DNA of 64,000 nt from Anseranas semipalmata (Eukaryota; Chordata; Aves; Anseriformes; Anseranatidae), in the NCBI GenBank assembly GCA_013399115.1, contig VXAA01000923.1:209451-273450 (forward strand), read 5' to 3'. Under the pieces are notes generated by a model that saw only the letters and a list, made by a program, of their open reading frames with translations, made no database searches and was not told the DNA's origin. This document shows, piece by piece, positions 49,302-62,278 of this stretch. Made by a program: the position numbers and the translations under genes. Each line of letters starts with the position of its first letter. The stretch's first letter is position 1.

Positions 49302-52300
49302 CTTCCTGTTTGTTTCTGTGTTTCTGTTTTAGGGTTTTGACATTTTCAACTAGCATCATTTAAACATTTCTGAGAGTAAGACCAAGAGAAAATAAGCTTC
49401 TTTGCCTACTGTAGAAAAGCCTCATACTTTGAAGCAGAGATGTACAGTTTAGCAGGGGAGTAATTTTGTGTCAGAGATGTGCCTTCTGCTTCCCTGTGAA
49501 TATCTGCCTCAAACTGGAAGAGTTTAAGGTGCCTTTGAAAAGCCATAACTTTCACACTTGTGAGAGTTGAGCTAGAGGTTCAGAAACAAGTATCTGCACA
49601 AAACTGTGCATCGCTCAGTTTGCCTAAGTGTCTCTCAGCTCCCAGAGCTTATCAAACTACAAAACTGCCACTCTTGGAAGAGAGAGAGCATCCTCCATCC
49701 CCTCGTTTGCCTCCCACCCCACCCCTCCTGCTTGTGGCGGGTCATGAAGCTGCTCTCAAAGAGGGACTGACCCATCCCCACTATATCAGCCGAGGGGCTG
49801 GGAGCCAACTTTCCTGTAATTACTGATGCCGAGCACTCTGAGTGCAGATGGAGCCAGGGAACTGGAGCTCAGTGCACAAGGAAGGATGGAGACAGGAGGG
49901 CTCTGAATGCTGGGCCTGAGTTGAGCAGGGACACAGTGACCCAAGCCCTCTCTTCTTCCCTCCCCACCAGCTCTCTGAGAAACCAAGCACCAGGCCCAGT
50001 ACATCTGTGTGATAGAGGGCTACACTCCCCTGGGACACTCTGTGAAGGGAAATGAGAGCAAAGAGAGAGAAATATTTGATAGGAAAATGGGAATTAGCTG
50101 CACAAAGAGACCAGGAGGAGGGGAATGACTTGAATCAGGGCAAGAGGGTGGCATGTTTGAAAGGATCATGAGAATGGGAGCAGGATGTAGAGACTGGCTG
50201 ACTGGGGAGAGAACAGAGGGAGAAAAGCAGAAATTTCAATTTGGACAGCCAGCTCGGGGTGGATGATTAGGTATCGTTGAATGGGAAGACTAGAAATGAA
50301 AAACTCACAGACTGAAAACTGGAGAAGTCACAGAACCAAGGATGAGGAAAATCCAGGATGGGGGCTTGGAATTGGCAGGAAAGAAAAAGCCAGGTTTGGG
50401 GAAATGGGCAGAAAGAGTCCGTGCTTCTTTGGCTCCAGAGTTTGGTATGGTCACCGTGACCTCGGTTATCACCACCCTCTGCTGTTAACAAACCAATGTG
50501 AAGCCCACAGGCAATGTGTCTCCTTTTTCTTTGAAGGTGGCTCATAGGAAGGAAAAAAGAAACATGCTGCCATTAACACGTAGCTCACAGCAAACATCTG
50601 TGCAGGAGAGCTAACAGTTCCAGTACAGAGATAAGACATGTTGCATTTGTGTGGCAGTCTTTTGATTTTGAGGTTCCTATCTTTTTGTAAAAGCTAAAGG
50701 AATTATACACACAGAAAGGCCTGCATTATAGGAACTGTCTGGACATTTCAATGGTAAAGACTCTCGAACTCGGAAATAGCAAGCTAAGGTTACCTGTATT
50801 GTGTGTGTGTGCATGACTCAATCCTTACTTGGGTCCATGGTCACACACTGTTTGCTCCAGGGGACACAACCCTTTTTCATTAAAGAGGATATAACCATTG
50901 TGATTACAAGGTGGGAATACATGTAGTGGAAAAGACCCCAGTCTCCTGCACTCTGCATCTGCTACAGAAGCTGGAAGGTGTGTGGAAAGCAGAGTACAAA
51001 TGCAAGAGACAGCAGTAGATGTGAAACCTTTAGCAGTTATTATGGGAGTCATCACTGCCAGAAAGAACTGAATTTTTCCATGACATACTAAGTGAATTTC
51101 TAAAACCAAACTATTCCTAGGCAGTTATAAATTGTTTGCCATTTTTTTTTTTTCAGTGTGATTGCCTCAAGAACCCACCCAAGTTTAGATTTGTTCAAGT
51201 GACAAGTGCCATGGCTGGTACTGACATCAACCGAGCTGGACCTGAATATATTGCCACTGGGGAGATGAGGATGGGTTGACAAAATATCTGTAGGGATAGT
51301 AAGAGTCCTGTGGTGCCTAGTACAGGACTGCCTGTACTTCTTTAAGATGAATGTAGAAAATAACCTTCTTTTATGGAGCCAAATATATGACACAGTCATA
51401 GTCATCACTCAGAACAAGCAAAGAAACTGCTTCAACAACCATTTGATTTCTATGAGGGAAATAGGGCTGCAGTATAATAATAAATAAGATTACAACAAAT
51501 AAATATGTGGCTCTGTCTACTCTTAATGAAATAATATACTAGACTCTTCTCCCCCAATTAGCTAGCTGTTCAGCTAAAAGGTGGGTAATAATATAAATTT
51601 TCATAATAACATCCTCAGACATCTTAAATTAGGGACCCTTTGACTTTAATTTCTTTGTGCCTCAATATAAAATGTGGACAATAATGGACAATAATACTCC
51701 TGTTGTGGAGGCTATTGTGAAGATAAATACATTAATGCTTGAAAAGCCCTTAGGAACTGCAGCGATGAGCGCCACAAAAAAAGCCCATGAGGAAATGAAT
51801 GATTCCTTCTTCATATCAAGGTTTCAATAGTGTGCGGTAAGTAAGGCCTAGGGCCACACACTGCACAAAAAGGATAAAACAAAACACTGAATAGCTTCTT
51901 GTTAAGTGAATACCATTCATCCAGTGCAGCCAGTGAGAGAGAGGTCCTGTGGAAAAATGGGTGCAAATGGATAATTAAAGATTGTATCATAGTGCGTACA
52001 TAAAATGAAGGTGAAAAGTTTATGCCAGCAACCTTAATTCTGGCATTTTTTAACTTCTGAATGCATGACTCTGCAGCCTCAGTAGTGCTGTCTCATTTTT
52101 AACACCATTTTTTAGGTATAACTGTATTTGTGTTTGCTTAAATTATCATCTGCTTCTTTCTGACGTTAGGCTTGTTTGTGTGATGCTTTTCTTTGTCTCA
52201 TCCCCTGTATATGGAACACTTTGTCTAGATATGCAAATCTTTGCAGCCTGACCTTGAGGAATAGTAGAAGTTCGTATAATTTAGATTAGTGCAGTAATTG

Positions 52301-53270
52301 TTTGGCCCAGATGCCAGGAACATCCCCAAGGGTATTTAACATTCATTCAGAAGATGTAGCTGTTGCTTCGCAACTTAAGGTCAGAACAAAAGAACCAACT
52401 TGCAGCCAAAAGAATATGCTCGGAGGCAGCAGCCACCGGTGGCTGGTGCAGCACAAAGCCATCGGCAATCAGAAATGCTACGGGACAGTCTGGATGGTCA
52501 GAGCAGCCTTTTCCAACAGTCCATAGAAAGCAAGCTGAATCAAAGTCATCAAAAGGTACTTTTGTGGGTTTCAGATGGGACAACAAGCAGTCCCTTTTGC
52601 CTTCTCTAACATTGCCTGCCTGATAAAGCAGATCACTTCTGTTCTGCCACCCATCCCCAAGTGAATCATATGTTGTACATGGTATCACTGTTGTTGTTGG
52701 GGATTGTTTGTTTCTCTGCTTTGGGCATGCAGTTCTGAAGTGGAATGAAATTTAATCATAACCTAATGTGTGCTGTGTATTGTATATAGGTAAGCCCAAA
52801 GACACCTGAGAGAAACTAAAAGCAAAGAGCCATCCAAGAAGGATTATAAGATTAAATTCTTAAATCTATACCAGGATACATTACAAACAGATGTACACTG
52901 TTTTCTCATTTTCATCCACAGGCGATAAAATGGATTACCTAGCCACAACTTTCCATCATTTAATTCCTCATGTAGTACCTGATGTGGGAAACCGTATCAT
53001 AGCAGAACTCACTGAGAGCTGATGGAGAGTGAAATCTAAGATGATTTTGTATGAAAGGAAGAGCTGGAATGTATCTCCTAAAAGATGAAATAAAATCACT
53101 GTCCAAAGTGACCGGTACTAGCCAGAACAGCTACAGTGTGGTGTTCTGGGCTACTGTAAGACATAACTAATGCTAGTGGAGATGCAAGCCATAAATGCAC
53201 TGACAAACACAGTGCTCTGTAAGCTTCTAAGTTGTTGAGGAAGAGATGGAAACAGAATTGGCCAGGGCAG

Positions 53271-53326
53271 GATTCAAGAATTAAAGGATTCAAGAAGGAT
53301 TCAAAGAGTTCAGAGGATTCAAGAAG
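53271..53326. repeat. Imperfect GGATTCAAGAA tandem repeat
   Basis: About four imperfect copies of an 11-18-base unit centred on GGATTCAAGAA, interspersed with AAGGATTC/GAGTTC variants. The block ends in CACCTTCTTGAAG, which can pair with the repeat. Confidence 0.8.
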
Positions 53327-53500
53327 GCACCTTCTTGAAGATGCAAGCCAAAATTGCTCCCTCCAGCCATCAGCACCGAGCAGCACAGAGCCATGACAGA
53401 CACTAACAGTGGAGCCCATTGCTGGGCTGGGGCGCTCACTTGGTTTCGGTGTCCCAAACCAGGCAGAGCTGCTTTTTGCCTAATAACAAGGCAATTTTGA

Positions 53501-53768
53501 TAGAATCATAGAATCATAGAATATCCTGAGTAGGAAGGGACCCACGAGGATCATTGAGTCCAACTCCTTGCTCCACGCAGGGAAACCGAAGAGTTAAACC
53601 ACATATCTAAGAGCATTGTCCAAATGATTCTTGAACTCCAGCAGGCTTGGTGCCATGACCACTTCCCTGGGGAGCCTGTTCCAGTGCCCAACCACCCTCT
53701 CAGTGAAGAACCTTTTCCTAACATCCAGCCTGAACCTCCCCTGTCACAGCTCCATGCCTTTCCCTTGG
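53501..53768 (-). mobile_element. CR1: CR1 LINE 3' fragment (minus orientation) with octamer tail
   Basis: Begins with TAGAATCATAGAATCATAG, the reverse complement of the CR1 terminal octamers. It continues with GTAGGAAGGGACCCACGAGG, TTGAGTCCAACTCCTTGCTC, CCCTGGGGAGCCTGTTCCAG and GAAGAACCTTTTCCTAACAT. These are the diagnostic CR1 3' UTR and ORF2-end blocks in reverse order. The copy is 5'-truncated near 53768. It is in the same orientation as TMEM117. Confidence 0.93.
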
Positions 53769-53786
53769 GTCTTTCTTATATTGACA

Positions 53787-53945
53787 CAAAACTATTAGAG
53801 AGTGTCCAAAGGAGGGCTACAAAGATGGCGAAGGGTCTAGAGGGCAAGATGTATGAGGAACAGCTGAAGAGGGGGAGCTGAGGGGGAGGTGCTGATCTCT
53901 TCTCTCTGGTGATCAGCAATAAGACCATTAACTTCAGGATAATGA
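53787..53945 (+). mobile_element. CR1: CR1 LINE internal fragment (plus orientation)
   Basis: AGAGTGTCCAAAGGAGGGCT, ACAAAGATGGCGAAGGGTCT and AGAGGGCAAGATGTATGAGG correspond to the CR1 ORF2 segment encoding RVQRRATK and GLExK. A GTGCTGATCTCTTCTCTCTG block follows. It lacks the CR1 3' end and lies head to head with the minus-oriented copy just before it. After about 53945 the similarity fades; the sequence to 54090 may be a more diverged continuation. Confidence 0.75.
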
Positions 53946-55465
53946 GAACATTTCGGGGGATTGAGCCAGGCTACCACCACAGTCTTTCCTCAGAGAAAGG
54001 GAACTGTTTGCAAACAGCTGGTTCGAGCTAGAGTTGGCTGGGCATGGAGCTACAGCTGACTGAAGAGCTCTTCCAGACCTGATGGACACTTCAAACCGCC
54101 CTGGCAACCTGCTGCCTTAGGACATGGATTACCTGCCTGAGAGTGGCAAATGGATTCGGTTCTTGGTGTAACCAAGTGCCAAGGCTCTGACAACCACGTT
54201 GCGCTGGTTGATAATGGACAGTGCCCACTATCAAGACAAGGTCAGCATTACCGGCTATTGCAGCAGTCAAACAAGTATTGAGGGAGGGAAGTGAAAAATA
54301 TAGCTCTTTCACAGTTTGTTTAACATCTTTTTTTGTCTGCGTTTGTACCATTTCAATAATAGCGGCAAAGTGTTAACACACCTACCGCACACATTGGCTC
54401 ATGCAGGGCTCTAAGGAATCTTAACGAAAAAATTATATTGCAAATATTACCAAGGCACTAGGAAGAGACAAAGAGGTTAATTATTTGGGGACCAACCGAG
54501 ACTTCATGCAGTCCAAAGTCAGCTGCAGTCCACTACAGAGACTATTTGGAAGACTCTGTAGGCATGTTGATTTAGTTGTTTTGCTGCTCCAGTGGGAAAC
54601 ACAGAGTCACATTGTGTCAGGCAATACTGGTCCCCAGTCTATCTGTCAGATCTGGTAAGTGTTTTGCTGGGGAATCTCCTCTCCCTAATGAGCAGTACAG
54701 GACAGGCAGGCAAAGATGGTCAGATTCCAGAAAAGAAAAACTTTTTAGCTTCTGGCCTGTAGGAGACTAGAAGCTTTGTTGAAGTAAGGCCACACTTGTA
54801 CAATACCTATGACCCACAGGAACAGGACTCCAAACACAATACAGATGAGTAATTAAATGTTAGTTCAAAGTCAGGAACCACTGCAACTATAACTTCAAAT
54901 CATTAGAAAGGGAAAACTTCCCCTCCTCTATACATATGAGAATGAAATTACTTATTGATGGGTACAATAACAGTCTGATTCTAACAGATGCAAAAATATC
55001 TAGTGTACTCATTATCTCAAGACACTTAGTGATTAACTATGTGTCCCTTTTGTTACGGAAAAAAAAAGCAGCAGCTGTATTACGCAGTAGAAGAACTCAA
55101 AGGCAATAAAAATAAGCATATCTTTTTGTTAATGTTTCATATAACAGCCTTCAGACTTTCTAAGAAAGCATAAACAAATGCCATTCAATCACCTTTGCAG
55201 AAATAATGCATTTAAGCCAACGACATCAGGCATATTCTTGTCACTGTTCCCCTCAAAGGTTTGATTAAGAGCAACCAAGCTGGTTTTGCTTCTTCTTTTT
55301 ACTTGAACTCAGGGCTGTTGCTAAGTGGACCTGCATGCCCAGATACCACCTGTCACTAAGTCCTGTAAATTCAGTACACCATGTAGCTAAATGTAAATTA
55401 TGGATAAGCATAAAACTTGTCTTAAGGTAACACTCTAGTGATGGCTTACTGAGGCTTATCTTATC

Positions 55466-55481
55466 TTTTTTTTTTTTTTTT
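55466..55481. repeat. T16 homopolymer
   Basis: Simple T tract within the TMEM117 intron. Confidence 0.9.
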
Positions 55482-57940
55482 AACTTATGTGGTTGCATTT
55501 ACAAATTGGATATAGTTTTATTACTTAAAAAACAGCTGAACCAGTTCAATTTCATCTCAGATTTTTCACTCTGAGATAAAAAACCTGTGTAACAAGGCTC
55601 AGTACAAAGCAGACTTCTGGTCAAATAATATATTCCTGAGCATTGCTGTGGAGCATTGAAATTTATCTGAATGTCACCATTACTGTTATATCAGCATATA
55701 CCACTGCGATATAATATTAAGCAATGCAACACTCATCAGACATACACTCCACAACAACAAAGCCTGTCACACACTGATTATAGTGGAATGTGTGAAAAGA
55801 CTCTGTTCACAATTAAAGATGGGAATAGTGCTGTGAAAGAATTGCAAACAATCTCCAGCTTTTCTTGTTCCTAGAATTTATATTTTTTTGTGCATCTGGG
55901 CTGGATATGGCATTTTCAGGGGGCAGTGTGTGAAAACACTAAGTCTGCTTTTGGAGAACTGCTTCATTATGTCAGGCAAATACCTGAACTGTGAAAGAAT
56001 GGCCTCAGTGTCACATGTATGGCACATACCCATTGTCAGGGTAAAAGGGAACGACTGTGACAAATGAGAAGCTTTTTGAGCTAATTCATTTTGTGTGTAG
56101 TCATCTCAGAGCCAAGAGGCTCCAGCTGGGACTGGTGCCTGATTATGCTAGAAGCTGTACCAAGTCAGACAGCATCCTTCTCTGAGCACCTTAGGGGCTA
56201 AGCAGACAATCAGTCAACTAGTGAAAGAAAAGAACTACAGTTGTTCCTTTCCAGAAAATGAGGAACTGAGTCACAGAGCTAAAAAAAGGGCCCAGCCCTC
56301 AGCTGCTATAGATTGGCATGATATGATTCAGGGCAGTGCAAATACAAGTTACAGCGGTTGAAGCAAGCTCTCAAATTGCGTCTATAATGCCTGAGACAAA
56401 TATAATATATCCAAGTAAAATTTAACCATCCTTAAGCAGTCCAAAGGAGGAAATTTACTTAAAAATACTATACTTTGCATGTCTTGTTTAACAAATCCAC
56501 AGCATAAAATGATGATGCCAGTTATCAAACTAGACAAGCAGAGAATGAAAACACTACTGTATAAACCAGACAGCTCATTAAAAAGGCAGGGTATATACTG
56601 TGCAATAATGGACAACATACACCCACCTTTTCTCAGAGGGGAATGATTTTACTTATCATTTTCTTAGTCCCAAAGTAACTGAAAGAGCTCAAGAAATAGA
56701 CTGTACTTTATAATGGGGTCTGGGAAGGAGTCAAAGGAATGTTTCAGGGATTTTCAAAAGGAATTTATATATCCACCTGGATCTTGAAAATATTCCATTG
56801 GAAACTTCTGGGTTATAATTGCACAAAACAATGCAGTATTTTCCCCATCCCCATCATCCTCTTACATAAGCATTACATACTTTTATATCAAACTCAAAGG
56901 TGTTTCCTCTTCAAAATAAAAGTAGTGCATTTCAAATGCAATATATTGTTCTTTGATCTACAAATACAGTGCATTTCCATTCTTTTTGCTTTGTCCACAG
57001 AAAATGGTAACATGAAGAAGAGGATGGGAAGGAGGTGTGGAAGCTTTATGCACAGGTTACTCTGTCTGCACTGGCATGTATTCACATACCTGCCAAGAAA
57101 GGGACAGCTTCACTCTCTGGGACTCCATTTTCAGTTGCTTGTTCCCGAGCTGTCAAATGGACCATTTCTGGGACCGCACTAACTTGTCCCTGTCAGTACC
57201 ACGATAGCCAGGAAATAACCCACTGCCCTGATACCAGTTACAGACAGAAGATACAGCAAAGCCAAGAGGAAACACGTCTGATGGGGAGCAAGAGAAGCTC
57301 AGGAGAGCTACTGTTCTGTTTTTAAAACAGAAAGGAGCAATACTTGACCACCCTCAAAACAGTAGCTGTCAGGGAAATAAAACAAAGCACTTCGGGACCA
57401 AAAAATTCAATGTGGATACAAATGCAAGAGTAGCAGCTGTGGAGGCATATCCAAGAACAGCAACTTTTCTAGGATAGGCAAGACCTGTGTCTGAACCAGC
57501 AGAAAGAAGTGTCATGGTGCCAATAATGCCATGAGAAACATTATCAATACATCTGCTGAACAGTGTTTAGGAATGTACTCAAGTCTGCCACTTGAATTTG
57601 TATTAAGTGTAAATAAAGTAAAGCTGTAGATCAAGAGTTGTTCCTGTCTAATTCTAATTCACTTTTATTTTTCAAGTCTATTTTTGAATATTCTACATTA
57701 GTGCTAATAAGGAACATTTCCATGATCCAAAGGATGAGGATGTAGAAAGGACATAAGAAGAGGGAGAAGTCTTTCCTACGTAGGAGACTTTGCAGGAAAG
57801 AAAATATATGACTTTCTATAGAAAGGGTGCTCCCACAGTTAGCTCACTTCAACTTGTCCCCTTTTCTTTCAGAGACCCCTCAGGCCATGAGACGTAAAGC
57901 ACCGCAGACCCAGCCCTCAACATAGGGTTCTTCGGCAAAG

Positions 57941-57950
57941 ATCGCGCGAT
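57941..57950. other. CpG-bearing palindrome ATCGCGCGAT
   Basis: A perfect 10-base palindrome with three CpG dinucleotides inside an AT-rich, CpG-poor intron. Methylated CpGs normally decay, so a cluster stands out. No factor is assigned. Confidence 0.5.
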
Positions 57951-60900
57951 TAGCTCAATACAAATTGTTCAGAATACCCATTTTTGTAATGCTGCTTGAC
58001 AGGCATGTCTAAAATTGGCTAGTGAAAAGCAATGTACTCTGAGCGGAATGAAACACTCCACATAAGATTGGAAAAAAACAGTTCAAGGTGTATGGCTATA
58101 TGGCTCCTCACTGTGAAATCCTGCTACCTGGCAATGGCTAGAGACACCAGTAAAGGAACTGGATCTGATGTCAATTTTATCAAAGGTGCATTTCCTGGCT
58201 ATCCTGGCTCCTTTGAAACACCTGTCACTGCTCACCTGCCTTTCTGTCTAGATTCCCATCTTGAAAGGGCAAGCAGTAAATGAACAGAAAACATGATGAC
58301 CTGCTACATACAGAAGGTCTGAGTGTCAGAGACAATGCACAAGTTGTTTGGTAACTTCAATAACACAAATGTTTTCTTATGGATTTTGATTAGTATTTTA
58401 TTCCCGTGTCTGCAAATGTTACAAAACCCAGCACAGGTATGAAGGAAGTACTCAGATACTGAAGTGCTCGCTTCTTCAGAAGTTTTCACGATGAATGGGA
58501 GGCTTTTAGAGGACATTTGCAGAAACCAGCTCCAACCAAACAGCATATAAATTGAGAAAGAAACATATTGAAGCCAGGCTGACAAAAGGGTTAATCTTTT
58601 TTCTGAGCTCTTCATTCAAAGTTTGGTAACTTCCTTGGGAACAAACTGTCGTTTGGTAGTTTTTGCTGTTGCTTGTTAGAAAACAAGGAAATATATATAA
58701 CACTCTTGAATTAAATGTACAGCTGGGAGGATCTATTCTGACAGGAATGACAAATTATTTTGTGTATCTTGCTTTGTCTATGAACACAAAACCATATATT
58801 GCTTAGCTGCTTCAAAGAAAAGCTACTATCCCTGTGTATTCTGCTTAAAGTGTAAATCAGTACTCTCCTCTCATTTGCATAAATGTAAATTAATTCTATC
58901 AAATTTCTGAGTGTAAAGCCAGTTAATAGTCACAGACAAATTAGGTTTGCAAAGTTAAATATATATATATTTTATAAAAAAATAAAAATCCTCTAAAAGT
59001 CAAGTTTTACCCACTTTGCTTTGTGTGGACAAGAGTATTTCTACTTTATCTTCATTTGAGGAAATGATATCTTTTTGCATGCACCTGATGTTGGTGGTGT
59101 TTTTTAATGTACTCACTTTGCACTAGATTTTAATCAAAGCATCTTGTCCATCAGTACAAAGCTAGGATAACTTGAAATAAATGGATCTGTCCCAGCTTTA
59201 TATATTTGTTAACAAGAACAGAGTCTGTTCCATTTTGCTGCTAAAGTTTCTTTGTTAAACAAATATATACAAAACATAATTAACATTACAAAGTAGATAA
59301 ATTAACTACTTTTCTTAGGGAAGTGCAAAAAACTAGAAGAAAAAAAAAACACAGAAGAGCCTAAGGACAGGTTTTCTTCAATCTGTTAACCTTCAAATTC
59401 TCATATTAATACTCTACCAAAGATAGAAGACCAGATGTTCTGCAGAAAAAAATAAAAAATACAAAACCTGACAGGCTACCTGTGAAATATGTTGGTTTTC
59501 AAGTGCAGTCGCAAGGAGTGATCTACAGTTACATGTTAAAGTAATTTACATACAAAAATATTATGAAAAATGCGTTTGGAAATTATTTATTTTTTTTTTT
59601 CCATCTGCTGATATGGTAACACCTACCTAAGGAGAGATTCAGCACTAGTCATAAGAAATGTCGTTAATTGTCTAACTCTCTTTGACCTTACTTTCTTTAA
59701 AGTTATCCAGAAGGGCAAAATTCTGTTCTCCCTATTTACAACTGTATTCCCATTTGGTATTAATGGAATTGCTTTGCTACTTTGGTTTAGCATATATAAT
59801 TAAGATATTTCTCAAAGAATCTTAGCCATAAGCAGTGCTGGGCTTAGTCTTGGGTAGATTTTAGATCACTCAGACATTGCATTTGATTGTACTGTCAGAT
59901 AAAAAAGTTGCAGTAAATCATAAGAATTGCAAGAATTTACACTATGGGATTTGCAAAGTGCTCAGCAAGGTAGCTACAGCTACAAAGTGCAACTCCACAG
60001 AGATGCTGAAAAACTCTACGATCTCTCAGACACCTGGAAAAACCTGCAAATGCTCACAAAAGACACTACAGAGATGAAACAATCCATCACCTCTAGACCC
60101 TCTGGACACATGAGATTTAACAATCCAGCCACCACAGGCTCCTATCCACTAGCAAACTCACTAAGAACATGACACTAGAAAAAAAAACAACAACACAAAA
60201 TAGTACATAGGCTATTGCATGATCTGCTGTCTGCTTGCTCAGATGTGGAATGTAGGATTATAGATTCATTTTTACTCTTTTAGTTAATAGTTTTTCCATT
60301 ACATATGGATGTAAAAATGTCATTTTTTCCTTAAAATAGTAAAAGTTATAGTACAAGACAATACCATTATTACATATCCAGCTTTAATATGCATAGTCTT
60401 GCACTCAGTCTGAAACTAAGACTAAAAATATAATGACGCCCATGTACAGCAGTGAATGCTATAGATGCCAGAAATATACATATGTTGGCGTCTCGGCATC
60501 TCAATGATCAGGGCAGGCACAATTAAATGTGAACATGACTAACTTCATAACTTTCACACTGTGGAAAAAATAAAAAAAGAACTTCTAGGGCTATTTCTTT
60601 CTTACTACAAGCAACACATCCCTTAAAACTGATGCTCACCTGCATTGGACTGAATTTGATCTGTTTTTTCTGTGAGGGAAAATATGCAATTAATTTTTAA
60701 AAATCAGTCTTTGTATTTACATTGGATAAAACATCCTGGCAAGCAGGATTAGAAATGGAGGCCACAGCATTGCCTCTCAAACACCCTGAAATGTGTGTTA
60801 TCTCTGATATGCTGTGCTGGACCCAGTGAAACTTCCACACTGCAGCCAGACAGGTCTCCTTGATAAAACACTAGCAGAGAACTGCCTCTTTGGCCCTTTG

Positions 60901-62249
60901 ACCAGCTGTGAAAATAGCTGACCTGCAGCTCTGGACTTAGGCCATGCCTCCCTCATGACCCTTCTTCTGCATCTGGCTTAAGGGATGGTTCCTCTGAGCT
61001 TGTCATATTGGGTCTGTTTACCCTTGGTGGAGGGAAACTTGCACTTCTACTGCCTGTGGCATCTCAGGGTACTGTAGATGTTTAAAAGCACTTCAACTGT
61101 ACTTTAATCTCTCCATTGGCTATAAGGACACACTGATTAAAATGAGGTGGAGATGTACACACAGCAGACATCTAAAACAGGTACTTGAGGTGCTTTTTCT
61201 TTATGCCAAGGAGGGTGGATCTGAAGTGATGTGTCACAGTGAGATCGGCAGAAGAAGTGGGAACACAGCCTGAGTCATAAGCCAGCCCCATTATCCATGA
61301 GGTCCTGTTGTAGTCCTGCTGCCTTCTCCATGATTCATTTTCTCAGGTTGCCTTAATATTTTTATGGTCATAACTTTCACATTTACATTTTATTCACAGG
61401 TCTCTGCCTTCTACTCTGTATCTTGTCTGTGCTTGTCTCCTGGACTTGTCCCCTGAATATCCCATTTATCACTCGGACCGAAGGAGCCTTTGCACATTAA
61501 AAGGACAGTGAGGCTGGGAGGCAGCCAGAGTTTGTTGCAGAATGGAAACAAAAGGTAAAAAGTGCACGTACCCTTAAGCATCACTCATGTATAACTGTCT
61601 GTACAAGGTTCAGCTGCCTCTGTTCTTCTCTTCACCTGTCTGCCTGGCTTATGTCTAATTGAAAAAGGTAGCTCTTCAGGGCAGGGACAACTCAGTCCTT
61701 TATTTGTTTTTTTTTTACACTGTACATGGGGCTTAGATACATATTAAATTCTAATAACACTAAGCAGGCAACGCTGTCCTCTACAGTCATGTGATTATTT
61801 TTCACAGCATTGAGAATAGATTTCCAAACTCAATTGGTTTTCTCTTGTTGCTAAACAGCCACATTTGCAGTATTAATGCCACCATTCAAATGGACAGAAA
61901 ATGTTTGTACTCAAAAATTAGATGAGACTTCATTTGTGCTTTTAGTTAACATCAGCCTCAAACAGAAATTATACCACTTAATGCCAAGAATTTTGGGTGG
62001 GGCTAATTTTACCAGTTTACTGTTAAAGCTTGTAAAGTCTGAAAAAATTCTGGAAACAGGCAACACTATAAAAAAGAATTTCTGGAAATGTTTAATTCTA
62101 AAGCATACTCCAGTCACGGGATCATGATCCTGATAGTTTTTACTTGTGATTTAATACCTTGCTGTCTCAACATGATTTTATTGCAGTAGAATTGCAATGA
62201 TGTTAGAACTACACAGTAAATAAAACATGCCAACTTAGTTGCACATATC

Positions 62250-62278
62250 AAATAAATAACTTTAAATAAATAAATAAC
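62250..62278. repeat. (AAAT)n microsatellite, interrupted
   Basis: AAATAAATAA and TTAAATAAATAAATAA blocks with a short interruption. Simple repeat. Confidence 0.85.
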
